Shown piece by piece: positions 37,670 to 51,386 of a DNA stretch of 64,000 nucleotides. This DNA comes from Planctomycetota bacterium (lineage in GTDB: Bacteria; Planctomycetota; Planctomycetia; Planctomycetales; Planctomycetaceae): positions 62,001 to 126,000 of the forward strand of contig QQVO01000076.1 of NCBI GenBank assembly GCA_003388505.1, given 5' to 3'. A program made the translations under genes and the position numbers. Numbering within the stretch: position 1 is the first letter of the stretch; every line of letters begins with the position of its first letter. Below the pieces are notes generated by a model. That model saw only the letters and a program-made list of their open reading frames with translations. It was not told the DNA's origin and searched no databases.

Positions 37670-39019
37670 ATGGCTCAATATTCTCCCTATACCTCTCTGC
37701 TGAAGCCGGACCTGCAGCAGATGTTGCAGGAAGGAGACTCCGCCGGACTGTCCGAATTCTGCAACGCGCTCTACGCCGGCGTCGTCGCGGAAGTGCTCGA
37801 GGAACTTGACGCCGAATCGGCGTGGCGCGTCCTTTCCGAGTGCAGCCCGCAGCGTCAGGCCGAGATTCTGCCGTTCTTCTCCCTCCCCTATCAGATTCAA
37901 CTCGTCGATCATGTCGATCGTAAAGCGCTCTCGCGGATCATCGAGGAGATGTCGCCCGACGATCGCGTCGACCTGCTGGAAAGGCTCGACCCCGATCACG
38001 TGGAGTCACTGCTGCCGCTGATCGCCCAGGCGGAGCGAAGCGATATCCGCAAGCTGCTGTCCTACCCGGACGACAGCGCCGGCGCGATCATGACGACGGA
38101 ATATGCATCCCTGCCGGTGAACATTACAGCGGAGGAAGCGCTTCGCCGGCTCCGTATTCAGGCGCCCAGCCGGGAAACGATCTACTACATCTACATCACC
38201 GACGAGGGCCGTCACCTCATCGGGTTTCTCTCGCTGCGGAAACTGATTCAGGCGAGCCCTCGCACCGAGTTGTCGGACCTCGTCGAGCGGGACGTGATCA
38301 GCGTGCGGGTCGACGACGATCAGGAGTTTGTCGCCAACGAAATTGCCCGTTTCGACTTCATCGCCATCCCGGTCGTTGACAATCAGAACCGTCTCGTCGG
38401 AATCGTCACGCACGACGACGCCGCCGACGTCCTGCTGGAAGAAGCCGCCGAAGACGCGCAACTTGCCGCCGCCGTCGCCCCCCTGGAAGACGCCTACCTC
38501 GAGACCTCGCTCTTCACGCTGACCTGGAAGCGGGGCGTGTGGCTCGTCATTCTGCTCGCGGCGGCGTCTCTCACCGCTTTCGTGCTGAGCATCTTCGAAG
38601 ATCAGGAAGCCGGCAACTGGATGGTTCTCTTCATTCCGCTCGTCCTCGCCAGCGGAGGAAACGCCGGATCACAATCCGCCACGCTCGTCATTCGGGCCCT
38701 GGCCCTGAACGAGACCGAGGGGAAAGTCGGTTTGATCGCTCGACGCGACTTCCAGGTCGGCATGATCCTCGGCAGCGTCTTGGGGGCGATTTCGCTGGCG
38801 GTCGCCCTGTGGCTGGTGGAACCGCAACAGGCGGCGGTCGTGGCGTCCACGGTGTTTCTCGTGGTGACCATGGGAACCGTCAGTGGCGCCCTGCTGCCGA
38901 TCGGACTGGCGAAACTCGGGATGGACCCGGCTCTCATGTCCGGCCCCTTGATCGCCGCGCTCAGCGACGTCGTGGGGGTCGTCATCTACTACAACATCGC
39001 CCGGCTGGCGCTCACCTGA
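37670..39019 (+). CDS. mgtE: Magnesium transporter MgtE
   Basis: Product of 449 residues. The N-terminal MgtE-N superhelix (ILPFFSLPYQIQLVDHVDRKA), two CBS domains (GAIMTTEYASLPVNITAEEAL, DVISVRVDDDQEFVANEIA), a linking plug helix and five C-terminal hydrophobic helices are present. LVLASGGNAGSQSATLVIRALA is the pore-lining signature with the conserved Gly-Asn-Ala-Gly-Ser-Gln. It admits Mg2+ and is gated by Mg2+ binding to the CBS region. ATG 37670 follows a GGGAGG site. Confidence 0.94.
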   Translation: MAQYSPYTSLLKPDLQQMLQEGDSAGLSEFCNALYAGVVAEVLEELDAESAWRVLSECSPQRQAEILPFFSLPYQIQLVDHVDRKALSRIIEEMSPDDRVDLLERLDPDHVESLLPLIAQAERSDIRKLLSYPDDSAGAIMTTEYASLPVNITAEEALRRLRIQAPSRETIYYIYITDEGRHLIGFLSLRKLIQASPRTELSDLVERDVISVRVDDDQEFVANEIARFDFIAIPVVDNQNRLVGIVTHDDAADVLLEEAAEDAQLAAAVAPLEDAYLETSLFTLTWKRGVWLVILLAAASLTAFVLSIFEDQEAGNWMVLFIPLVLASGGNAGSQSATLVIRALALNETEGKVGLIARRDFQVGMILGSVLGAISLAVALWLVEPQQAAVVASTVFLVVTMGTVSGALLPIGLAKLGMDPALMSGPLIAALSDVVGVVIYYNIARLALT

Positions 39020-39083
39020 TTTCCGCCGGCACGCTCTCCAGCGACCTGTTCCCAATCACGACCGCAGTGTGAGTTCCGATCGC

Positions 39084-39112
39084 TTGACGATGGTGCGCCG
39101 GACTCCTAGACT
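39084..39112 (+). promoter_or_regulatory. Sigma-70-type promoter of the lysR gene
   Basis: TTGACG at 39084-39089 and TAGACT at 39107-39112 are separated by 17 bases, the ideal spacing. Transcription would begin near 39119, about 56 bases before the lysR ATG. This is the clearest promoter that I found in the window. Confidence 0.65.
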
Positions 39113-39128
39113 GCACATCGGGAAATCA

Positions 39129-39144
39129 AATCCAATCTTGGATT
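39129..39144. promoter_or_regulatory. Operator-like palindrome ahead of lysR
   Basis: AATCCAA and TTGGATT form a perfect 7-base inverted repeat separated by two bases. It lies just after the predicted transcription start and 30 bases before the lysR ATG. LysR-type proteins usually repress their own genes from such palindromes, so this is a candidate self-binding site. Confidence 0.5.
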
Positions 39145-39174
39145 CGTTATCAACTTTCGCGATGCGAGCGCTCG

Positions 39175-40095
39175 ATGCATCTGCGCAACGTCGAAATCTT
39201 CTGCGACACCGTTTCGCACCGTAGCTTCTCAAAGGCTGCGGAGCAGCGGGGCATTTCGCAGCCAACCGTCAGCCAGGCAATCCACCAGCTCGAGGAGCAA
39301 CTGGGGGTGGCCCTGTTCGACCGGTCGCAGCGACCGCTGGAACTCACGCAGGCAGGACACGTCTTCCATGATGGATGCCGCAAACTGCTGGAGGGATACC
39401 GGGAACTCGCGGATCGATTACAGCACCTCAGCGGAGTCGTCGCCGGACGCGTGCGGGTCGCATCCATCTACTCGGTCGGACTGCTGCAGATGGCCGTCTA
39501 CACCCAGGAGTTTGAACGGCGGTACCCCGACGTCGATCTCCGGTTGAATTACCTGCATCCGGACGAAGTCTATTCCCAGATCCGGCGGGACGAAGCCGAC
39601 CTCGGCATTGTTTCGTTTCCGCGAGACGGGGGGGACATCGGCTGCATTCCCTGGATCGCGCAGGAAATGGCCGTGATTGTCGCTGCCGATCATCCCCTGG
39701 CCGACTGCGAGTCGGTTGCGCTCGACAGCCTGAACGGCACTGATTTCGTGAGCTTCACGACCGATCTCACGATTCGCCGCGAGACCGATCGATTGCTGAA
39801 GTCACACCGCGTGACAGTGCATCACGTCCATGAATTCGATAACGTTGAGACCATCAAGCGGGCCGTTGAGATCGGGGCGGGCGTCGCAATTCTGCCGTTG
39901 CCCACCGTGCGTCGGGAGATCGAGCAGGGTCTCCTCAAATCGGTTCCCTTCGCAGATGTGCAATTCGAGCGCCCCCTGGGCGTGATTCATAAACGTCATA
40001 AACATCTGTCGGCCGCCGCCGAACGATTCGTCAAGCTGCTCCACGAGGAGCTGCCCGACCCTTCGGAGTCTGCGAAACCGGCGTTGACTGTCTGA
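39175..40095 (+). CDS. LysR-family transcriptional regulator
   Basis: Product of 306 residues. The N-terminal winged helix-turn-helix reads LRNVEIFCDTVSHRSFSKAAEQRGISQPTVSQAI with its recognition helix SQPTVSQAIHQLEEQLG, and the rest is a periplasmic-binding-type effector domain (ADLGIVSFP, ADHPLADCESVALDSL). The effector is not known. Unlike many lysR genes it has no divergent neighbour, as mgtE lies upstream on the same strand. Its promoter and a self-binding palindrome candidate are visible. Confidence 0.9.
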   Translation: MHLRNVEIFCDTVSHRSFSKAAEQRGISQPTVSQAIHQLEEQLGVALFDRSQRPLELTQAGHVFHDGCRKLLEGYRELADRLQHLSGVVAGRVRVASIYSVGLLQMAVYTQEFERRYPDVDLRLNYLHPDEVYSQIRRDEADLGIVSFPRDGGDIGCIPWIAQEMAVIVAADHPLADCESVALDSLNGTDFVSFTTDLTIRRETDRLLKSHRVTVHHVHEFDNVETIKRAVEIGAGVAILPLPTVRREIEQGLLKSVPFADVQFERPLGVIHKRHKHLSAAAERFVKLLHEELPDPSESAKPALTV

Positions 40096-40199
40096 CCGGG
40101 AGTCAGCGGGCTTCTCGGATCGAAGCGTCCGGGGCGTACCGCGTGCGCGCTCGACCCGAGTTCCACCGCCACCCGTTCATCGAACATCGAGATTCCGTT

Positions 40200-40745
40200 A
40201 TGGCCACCGCAACACTCATGACCGCCGACCAATACGCCCGGATGGAAGACCGAGGCGTGCCGACGGAACTGGTGCGTGGTGACGTACTCGAACTGAGTTG
40301 GACGACTCCGAGACACGGACAGATTTGCGGCAATGCTAGCCGAGCAATTGTCACGTTCGCGGAGCAGCACGAACTCGGCCATACCGTGATTGACGCCGGC
40401 ATCCTCACCGAGCGGGATCCCGATACCGTCCGCGGCGGGGACGTCTGGTTCATCAGCTATTCGAACGTTCCGAATGGGCCGCTTCCACAAAAGTATCTCG
40501 ACGTTCCGCCGGACATCGTGATCGAGGTCCGCTCGGATCACGACGGCTGGGCCAAGGTCATCGAGAAGGTGGCGGAGTACCTGAACGCCGGCGTGCCGGT
40601 GGACGTCGTCCTCGACCCGGAGACCGAAACGGCCCGCGTCCACTACGCCGACGCACCGGAAGTCATCCTCAACGCGGACGACGAACTGACGTTCCCGGAT
40701 CAACTGCCGGGGTTCAGCATCCGCGTCGGACGGCTGTTTGAATGA
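40200..40745 (+). CDS. Uma2-family (DUF820) endonuclease-like protein
   Basis: Product of 181 residues from ATG 40200. TADQYARMEDRGVPTELVRGDVLEL, GGDVWFISYSN and PPDIVIEVRSDHDGWAKVIEKVAEYLNAGVPVDVVLDP match the Uma2 fold, a PD-(D/E)XK-type nuclease in which D-x-x-I-E-V is the metal-binding part. Uma2 genes are abundant in planctomycetes and cyanobacteria and their role is unclear. The usual Lys of the active site is replaced by Arg (IEVRS). It lies 12 bases before an antitoxin-like gene. Confidence 0.83.
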   Translation: MATATLMTADQYARMEDRGVPTELVRGDVLELSWTTPRHGQICGNASRAIVTFAEQHELGHTVIDAGILTERDPDTVRGGDVWFISYSNVPNGPLPQKYLDVPPDIVIEVRSDHDGWAKVIEKVAEYLNAGVPVDVVLDPETETARVHYADAPEVILNADDELTFPDQLPGFSIRVGRLFE

Positions 40746-40757
40746 AGGAGATTGGTC

Positions 40758-41048
40758 ATGCAGATCGAAATCAACGGCGAAGCGGAGCGGATGGTTCAAC
40801 AGGTGATGGACAGCGGTCGTTTCGATTCGCCGGGAGAGGTTGTGGAGGCTGCGATGACGGCGCTACCCGACTTTAACCTCCCGGGTCGCCCGCTGGCTCG
40901 AGCACGATTGGAAGCGATGATTCGCCTGCAAGGCGTCAAACCGCTGAAAGATGGCACGGAGCTGCACGCCGACTTCTGGCCCGAAGATGAAACTGCGGAC
41001 GACATCAACGCATTCGTTCGTGAACTGCGCTGTGCGGCGCGGGGTTGA
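40758..41048 (+). CDS. ParD-like antitoxin, copy 1
   Basis: Product of 96 residues from ATG 40758, preceded by AAGGAG seven bases earlier. MQIEINGEAERMVQQVMDSG and RFDSPGEVVEAAM resemble the N-terminal ribbon-helix-helix or helical dimerisation part of small antitoxins. The first 33 residues share about 24 positions with the next gene. No toxin gene follows directly, so it could be a spare copy or work with the Uma2 protein. Confidence 0.65.
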   Translation: MQIEINGEAERMVQQVMDSGRFDSPGEVVEAAMTALPDFNLPGRPLARARLEAMIRLQGVKPLKDGTELHADFWPEDETADDINAFVRELRCAARG

Positions 41049-41067
41049 TTGGATTGAGGAGCAAGTC

Positions 41068-41373
41068 ATGCAGATTGAAGTTCACGGCGAAACGGAGCAG
41101 ATGATCCAGCAGCAGATTGACAGCGGTCGGTTTGACTCACCGGAAGCCGTTGTCGAAGCGGCGATGGAGTTCTGGTCGTCGAGCGGAACGAACATCTCCA
41201 TGTTGTCGAAGCGGATCGACGTTGAGGCGTTCCTTGAACAGCAGGGAGTACAGCCCGTGCGGAGCGACGAAGATTTGCTCGGCCCCGGCGGTCCGCCGGA
41301 TGAAACTGCGGACGAGATGATCGAGGGGATTCGTTCATTGCGCAAGTCTTCGCCCGTGGAGCCGCGCCTGTGA
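41068..41373 (+). CDS. ParD-like antitoxin, copy 2, of a PIN toxin
   Basis: Product of 101 residues from ATG 41068 (GAGGA upstream). It starts MQIEVHGETEQMIQQQIDSG and RFDSPEAVVEAAM, like copy 1, and then differs. Its stop overlaps the start of the PIN gene by four bases (GTGA), which is the standard layout of antitoxin and toxin genes. It should bind and neutralise the PIN toxin, although that gene is frameshifted here. Confidence 0.7.
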   Translation: MQIEVHGETEQMIQQQIDSGRFDSPEAVVEAAMEFWSSSGTNISMLSKRIDVEAFLEQQGVQPVRSDEDLLGPGGPPDETADEMIEGIRSLRKSSPVEPRL

Positions 41374-41784
41374 GTCTCGTCGTCGTGGATACGGACATTG
41401 TTTCCTACGGATTCAAAGGGGACACGCGATTTCTCGACTTTCGTCAGCACTTGGATGGGGGAGATGTTTCGCCGGCCGTCTCATTCATGACGATCGCCGA
41501 ACTCTCGCACTGGGCGCTGTCGCGCAACTGGGGGGGCGCGCCGCAGACGGGAGCTTTGGAACTACCTCAAACTCTATACCCCGCTCAATGTTGATGAGGA
41601 CATGTGCCATCTTTGGGCCGGCATTGTCCATCGCTGTTTCCGAAGGGGAAAGACAATCGATCATGGAGATGCCTGGATCGCCGCAACCGCGCTACGAGTC
41701 GGAGCCCCATTGATTACCAACAACGCCGCCGATTTTCAGCACATCGACGGACTGAACATCCTGACGTCGGAAGCGAACGAGTAA
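41370..41784 (+). pseudogene. PIN-domain (VapC-like) toxin, frameshifted
   Basis: A GTG at 41370 begins VVVDTDIVSYGFKGD, with the first PIN Asp residues, and continues to IAELSHW. At a run of seven G (41530-41536) the frame slips: the +1 frame ends at 41594, and the correct frame resumes with ATG 41602 as HRCFRRGKTIDHGDAWIAATAL and APLITNNAADFQHIDG, the C-terminal PIN half. Removing one G joins RNWGARRRELWNYLKLYTPL to the second half. The toxin is therefore broken, or it is restored by slippage or the G count is a read error. Confidence 0.82.
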
Positions 41785-41799
41785 TTGGATCGAGGGAAT

Positions 41800-46416
<4,617 letters not shown>

Positions 46417-46445
46417 GAACCACGGAAGGCACGGAAATCACGGAA
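46417..46445 (-). repeat. R5 short repeat, copy 1
   Basis: Contains CCACGGAAGGCACGGAAATC, the reverse complement of R5 copies 2 and 3 with small changes. It begins directly after the gltB stop. Confidence 0.75.
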
Positions 46446-46608
46446 CGGGTCCATTGAGAGCCGCACCGAGACTGTTGCGAAGATTCCGGTTCGCGCATTG
46501 AGATCGAGTCACTTGCAGTATCTAAGCGACCTGGGGCTCATCGAAGACGGAACGGAGGCTACTGTGTTGAGGAGGATACTTCTGAGCCCACTGAATTTGA
46601 TCCCAGAT

Positions 46609-46712
46609 TAGAGCGAATTGGTCTCCCATGTGTGCACGTCGAGTGGTGTTTGGACTGTCGAGGACGAGAATCCGCGAGACAGATCACCAATACTGATTTG
46701 CAAAGTGCTATA
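46609..46712 (-). mobile_element. R2 element (MITE-like), copy 1
   Basis: A 104-base element, read on the minus strand from TATAGCACTTTGCAAAT to GAGACCAATTCGCTCTA. The ends share TA-x-AGC and TTG at matching places, like short terminal inverted repeats, and the flanking TA fits a Tc1/mariner-type target. It is the same length as the copy at 51062 and differs at about one base in seven by eye. Confidence 0.75.
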
Positions 46713-46735
46713 GCACCGACGACGCGACTGAACGC

Positions 46736-46765
46736 TTCCGTGAATTCCGTGCCTTCCGTGGTTCC
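46736..46765 (+). repeat. R5 short repeat, copy 2
   Basis: Contains TTCCGTGAATTCCGTGCC followed by TTCCGTGG. It lies 18 bases before the GxxExxY gene and is in direct orientation with copy 3 beyond that gene. Confidence 0.78.
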
Positions 46766-46783
46766 ACTTCTGCGAGAATCGTG

Positions 46784-47158
46784 ATGGTCCTGATCTATGA
46801 GAAAGAAAGCTACGAAATTCTCGGTGCCTGCTTCGAAGTCTACAAACAAATGGGACCCGGTTTCCTCGAAGCGGTGTATCAGGAGTCACTGGAGATTGAG
46901 TTCCGACTACGAAACATTCCTTTCCTCGCGCAGTAGCCGTTGAAGCTGAAGTACAAGGATCATGTGCTCAAGCAGATCTATCAGCCCGATTTCGTCTGCT
47001 ACGACAGAATCATTGTGGAAATTAAAGCGACAAGCGACTTGAGTGACATCTTCAGGGCGCAGGTGCTGAACTACTTGCGTTCTACCGGACTGAGGCTCGG
47101 GTTGCTCATCAACTTCACCAGCCACCCAAAACTCCAACACGAACGAATTGTGCTCTGA
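46784..47158 (+). pseudogene. GxxExxY (PD-(D/E)XK) family protein with an in-frame stop
   Basis: Reading from ATG 46784, VLIYEKESYEILGACFEVYK and GPGFLEAVYQESLEIE (the GxxExxY motif) give the family N-terminus. A TAG at 46934-46936 interrupts after IPFLAQ, and the same frame then gives PLKLKYKDHVLKQIYQPDF, DRIIVEIKATSDL (the D-x-E-x-K site) to the end. Intact relatives usually have Lys at the stop position, so one A-to-T change (AAG to TAG) explains it. It is bordered by R5 repeats in direct orientation. Confidence 0.82.
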
Positions 47159-47176
47159 CACGATTCCACTCACCCT

Positions 47177-47204
47177 TTCCGTGAATTCCGTGTCTTCCGT
47201 GGTC
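47177..47204 (+). repeat. R5 short repeat, copy 3
   Basis: Contains TTCCGTGAATTCCGTGTC and TTCCGTGG, in direct orientation with copy 2. It ends 11 bases before the gltD ATG, so the gltD leader is repeat-derived. Confidence 0.78.
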
Positions 47205-47214
47205 AAAAATCGTC

Positions 47215-48762
<1,548 letters not shown>

Positions 48763-48860
48763 ACTTCATAGATTCTTTCTGGCGTATCACGAAGTCTCTG
48801 TTTCCGGCTGTTTCGCGTATTGTCACGGGTTACAATTCAACTGTTCGGGAGAAATGACAG

Positions 48861-49109
48861 ATGAACCCGCGAATCATTGACGCAATCTACGACGACGGCG
48901 TCTTGAAGCCCGTTGGCGGCGGGGACTTGCCGTTGCAACCGGGACAAAAAGTGCGCATCGTCATTGACGCTCCGGTCGAAGCGACCTTGCCGCAAACGCT
49001 GCAACTCGCTGGAGAGGTTTACGACGGGCTAAGCCAGGATGAAATCGACGAAGTCGAGGCCATTGCCTTCGATCGCACACGGTTTTTCGCGGGCCGGGCC
49101 ACACCGTGA
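48861..49109 (+). CDS. Antitoxin of a VapC-like pair
   Basis: Product of 82 residues. RIIDAIYDDGVLKPVGG resembles the AF2212/DUF104 antitoxin family, in which a short beta strand pair (IDAIYDDGVLKP) leads and the C-terminus is helical. Its stop overlaps the PIN gene start (GTGA), so the pair is translated together. It should bind the toxin and the shared promoter. Confidence 0.82.
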   Translation: MNPRIIDAIYDDGVLKPVGGGDLPLQPGQKVRIVIDAPVEATLPQTLQLAGEVYDGLSQDEIDEVEAIAFDRTRFFAGRATP

Positions 49110-49516
49110 GTGATCCATATTCGGTGATCGACACGGATATTCTCTCGGCGCTCATGCGTCGGGATGCACGAGCGCTTGCGCGAGCATCGCACTATCTGAG
49201 CGACCATCCACGTTTGACGTTCTCGATCATCACACGCTACGAAATCCTGCGCGGACTCAGGGCGAGCGGTGCCTCCGGAAAGCTGAGAACGTTCGAGCAA
49301 TTCTGTTCGACCTGTGAAGTGCTCCCGCTGACGGACGAAGTCGTCGTCTGTGCCTCCGGCATTTACGCCGACCTGCATCAGAAAGGACAATTGATCGGTG
49401 ACGCGGATATCCTCATTGCGGCGACGGCCGTCCAAGCCCGGGGGACAATGGTTACGAACAACCACACCCATTTCGGACGCATCGGGGGATTGACTCTCGA
49501 CAATTGGCTCGTGTGA
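49106..49516 (+). CDS. PIN-domain toxin (VapC-like)
   Basis: Product of 136 residues from GTG 49106. The PIN acidic residues are in VIDTDILSALM (Asp-x-Asp), RYEILRG (Glu) and GDADILIAATAV (Asp pair), and the length is typical. These ribonucleases cleave tRNA or other RNA when not bound by the antitoxin. Unlike the PIN gene at 41370 this copy appears intact. Confidence 0.9.
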   Translation: MSDPYSVIDTDILSALMRRDARALARASHYLSDHPRLTFSIITRYEILRGLRASGASGKLRTFEQFCSTCEVLPLTDEVVVCASGIYADLHQKGQLIGDADILIAATAVQARGTMVTNNHTHFGRIGGLTLDNWLV

Positions 49517-49742
49517 AAGAGCGGCCGGAGCAACAGGGGAGCGCTCCGTTTCAACTCACAACCAATGCCAATAGCAACCCGTGCGTCAGCACCGTGCACG
49601 GATGACTGGAGCAGTTCTGGCGGCAAGGCAGGTCGCAGTCTTTCGAGAATACCCGTCCATTCGCCGCCACACTGAAGTGTCCCCAGTGCTATTGCTGGAA
49701 CGGACATCGTCAAAGAGGACATCGCGAACAGGAAACAATCAG

Positions 49743-51215
49743 ATGTTCGGTTGGTTTCGTCCTCGGCCTCCCCTGGAGACCTTCGAGCAAGCCTGGGTCG
49801 AACGGCATATGCGCTGGCTCGCGGGTCAGTTCACCGTCGACCGCATCCGCCGGGCCGACATCCTCCTGCCCACCGATGAGTCCCTCCCGCCCGGTCCGCC
49901 GGAAAATCACGACGAAGTCCGCAAGTGGCTGAACCTCATCGCCGCGCGACTCGACCTCGACGCATCATCGATCAAACTTGAAGTCGTCGACGAGGCCGCG
50001 ATGCCCGGCGCATCCGGTCAGTACGTCCAAAACGAGCGGCTCATCCGCATCAACGAGACCGTCCTCGCCGAACCCCCGCAACTCATCGCCGTCCTCGCCC
50101 ACGAACTCGCCCACGAACTGCTGCTCGGGCAGGGACGATTGGAGAACTCTGATCCGGACCACGAGTGGATCACCGACCTGCTCCCCGTCTGCTTCGGCCT
50201 CGGCATCTTCTCCGCCAATTGCACAATCGTCGACCGCACGCACCGGTTCGGAACCTCCGAAACCTGGAGCATTGAGCGCAGCGGCTACCTCCCCTCCCGA
50301 ATGTTCGGTTACGCCCTCGCCCTCTTCGCCCACCTCCGGGGCGAACACCAACCCCCCTGGATGGACCTCCTCCGCCCGGACGCCCGCGAACCGCTCCGCG
50401 AAGGGCTCAAGTATCTTGCCAAAGAACCCGACTCGGAATTGATCATCACCCGTGACTGGAGTTCCCTCAGCGATGCCGAACTGCTCGACATGTTGCATTC
50501 CGCACCGCCGTCCCGACAGTTGGACGCCGTCTGGGAACTCGAAGCACGCGGCGTTCACTCCCCGGAAGTCCTCACGGCCTTGAGGCGGCTGTTCGATGCC
50601 GACGACGACGCCGTTGCCGAGCAGGCGGTCCACGTCCTCAGCGACTGGCCAGAATTCCCCGAGGCCGCGCGACAGGATATCGCCCTCCTCACCGAGCACC
50701 GCGACACCCGCCGCCGAATCGCCGCCCTGCGCGCAGCCGCACGCCATCGCTTCCCGGCCGACCCCATCGTCTCCAACCTGCAGGACCTCTTCCTGGGCGA
50801 ACTCAGCCGCCGGGAATTGCTCTCCGCCCTGCACTGTCTCCTCGACCTGGGTCGGTCCGCCGAACCGCTGCTGCCGTATGTCGTCAAAGTCTGGAAAACC
50901 TCACTGGTCCGCATGGACGACGACGAACTCGGCGAAGCCGCCGCCACCGTCTTCGCCGCGTGCACAACCAACCCCGAGCAGCAGGCCGAATCCTTCCTCC
51001 CCGACCCCGAACTCTCCACCCGAGCCATCGAAATGCTCCGGCGACTGAAGAACGCCCCGAATATAGCGCTTTGTAAATCAGTGTTGGCGATCTGTCTCGC
51101 GGATTGTCGTCCTCGACAGTCCAAATGCCGCTCGACGCGGACACATGGTAGAGCAATTTGCTCTAGCCCGGTGCAGGCCTCACTCACGACCCAACCGCAG
51201 GCGAATCAGAGTTGA
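49743..51215 (+). CDS. HExxH metalloprotease-like protein with HEAT-like repeats
   Basis: Product of 490 residues from ATG 49743; the longer frame from 49581 has no homology. HELAH (His120, Glu121, His124) is the zinc motif, in AVLAHELAHELLLGQ, like M48-type peptidases, and DHEWITDLL supplies a possible third ligand. Residues 260-430 form short helical pairs resembling HEAT repeats. From about residue 440 the coding sequence enters an R2 element (51062-51165), so the last 50 residues (CKSVLAICLADCRPRQSK) come from repeat DNA. Probably soluble; substrate unknown. Confidence 0.75.
   Translation: MFGWFRPRPPLETFEQAWVERHMRWLAGQFTVDRIRRADILLPTDESLPPGPPENHDEVRKWLNLIAARLDLDASSIKLEVVDEAAMPGASGQYVQNERLIRINETVLAEPPQLIAVLAHELAHELLLGQGRLENSDPDHEWITDLLPVCFGLGIFSANCTIVDRTHRFGTSETWSIERSGYLPSRMFGYALALFAHLRGEHQPPWMDLLRPDAREPLREGLKYLAKEPDSELIITRDWSSLSDAELLDMLHSAPPSRQLDAVWELEARGVHSPEVLTALRRLFDADDDAVAEQAVHVLSDWPEFPEAARQDIALLTEHRDTRRRIAALRAAARHRFPADPIVSNLQDLFLGELSRRELLSALHCLLDLGRSAEPLLPYVVKVWKTSLVRMDDDELGEAAATVFAACTTNPEQQAESFLPDPELSTRAIEMLRRLKNAPNIALCKSVLAICLADCRPRQSKCRSTRTHGRAICSSPVQASLTTQPQANQS
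51062..51165 (+). mobile_element. R2 element (MITE-like), copy 2, inside a coding 3' end
   Basis: A 104-base element from TATAGCGCTTTGTAAATCAG to GAGCAATTTGCTCTA. The ends share TA-x-AGC and TTG in inverted positions. It matches the copy at 46609 along its whole length. The reading frame of the metalloprotease stays open through it to a stop at 51213. Confidence 0.78.
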
Positions 51216-51295
51216 GCAGCGAAGCCGAGCGAGCAAAGGGCTGCGGGCGTCAGTCCGCAGAATACTCATGGTGCCTTGTCAATTGAGAATCTTCG

Positions 51296-51386
51296 GGTTG
51301 AGCGGTTCGCTCGGAAGCTCGAATCCCGCAGGGTTTCGTGCGGTTTTACGGTTCAGCCAACCCGAAAATAAGGCCCTGACAGCGCA
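51296..51386 (+). repeat. R1 dispersed repeat, copy f
   Basis: Plus-strand R1 copy with GGTTGAGCGGTTC, CGAATCCCGCAGGGTTTCG, CGGTTCAGCCAACC and AAGGCCCTGACAGC. Its right end touches the stop codon of the Gfo/Idh/MocA gene, so it forms the immediate 3' region of that transcript, where the minus strand reads GCTGTCAGGGCCTTATTTT. Confidence 0.82.

Larger units (their letters stand above)
46417..46783. other. Repeat-rich region between gltB and gltD, left part
   Basis: These 367 bases carry no gene. They hold R5 copies at 46417-46445 and 46736-46765 in opposite orientation and an R2 element at 46609-46712. 46446-46608 shows no structure that I recognise. Confidence 0.65.

Noticed and set aside
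46559-46849. Minus-strand frame of 96 codons between gltB and gltD
   Set aside because: Most of it translates the R2 repeat and the R5 repeats; no protein family is seen.
51296-51345. tRNA-like TTCGxxTCC word in an R1 repeat
   Set aside because: There is no matching acceptor stem, D arm or anticodon arm; it recurs in other R1 copies as part of a simple hairpin.
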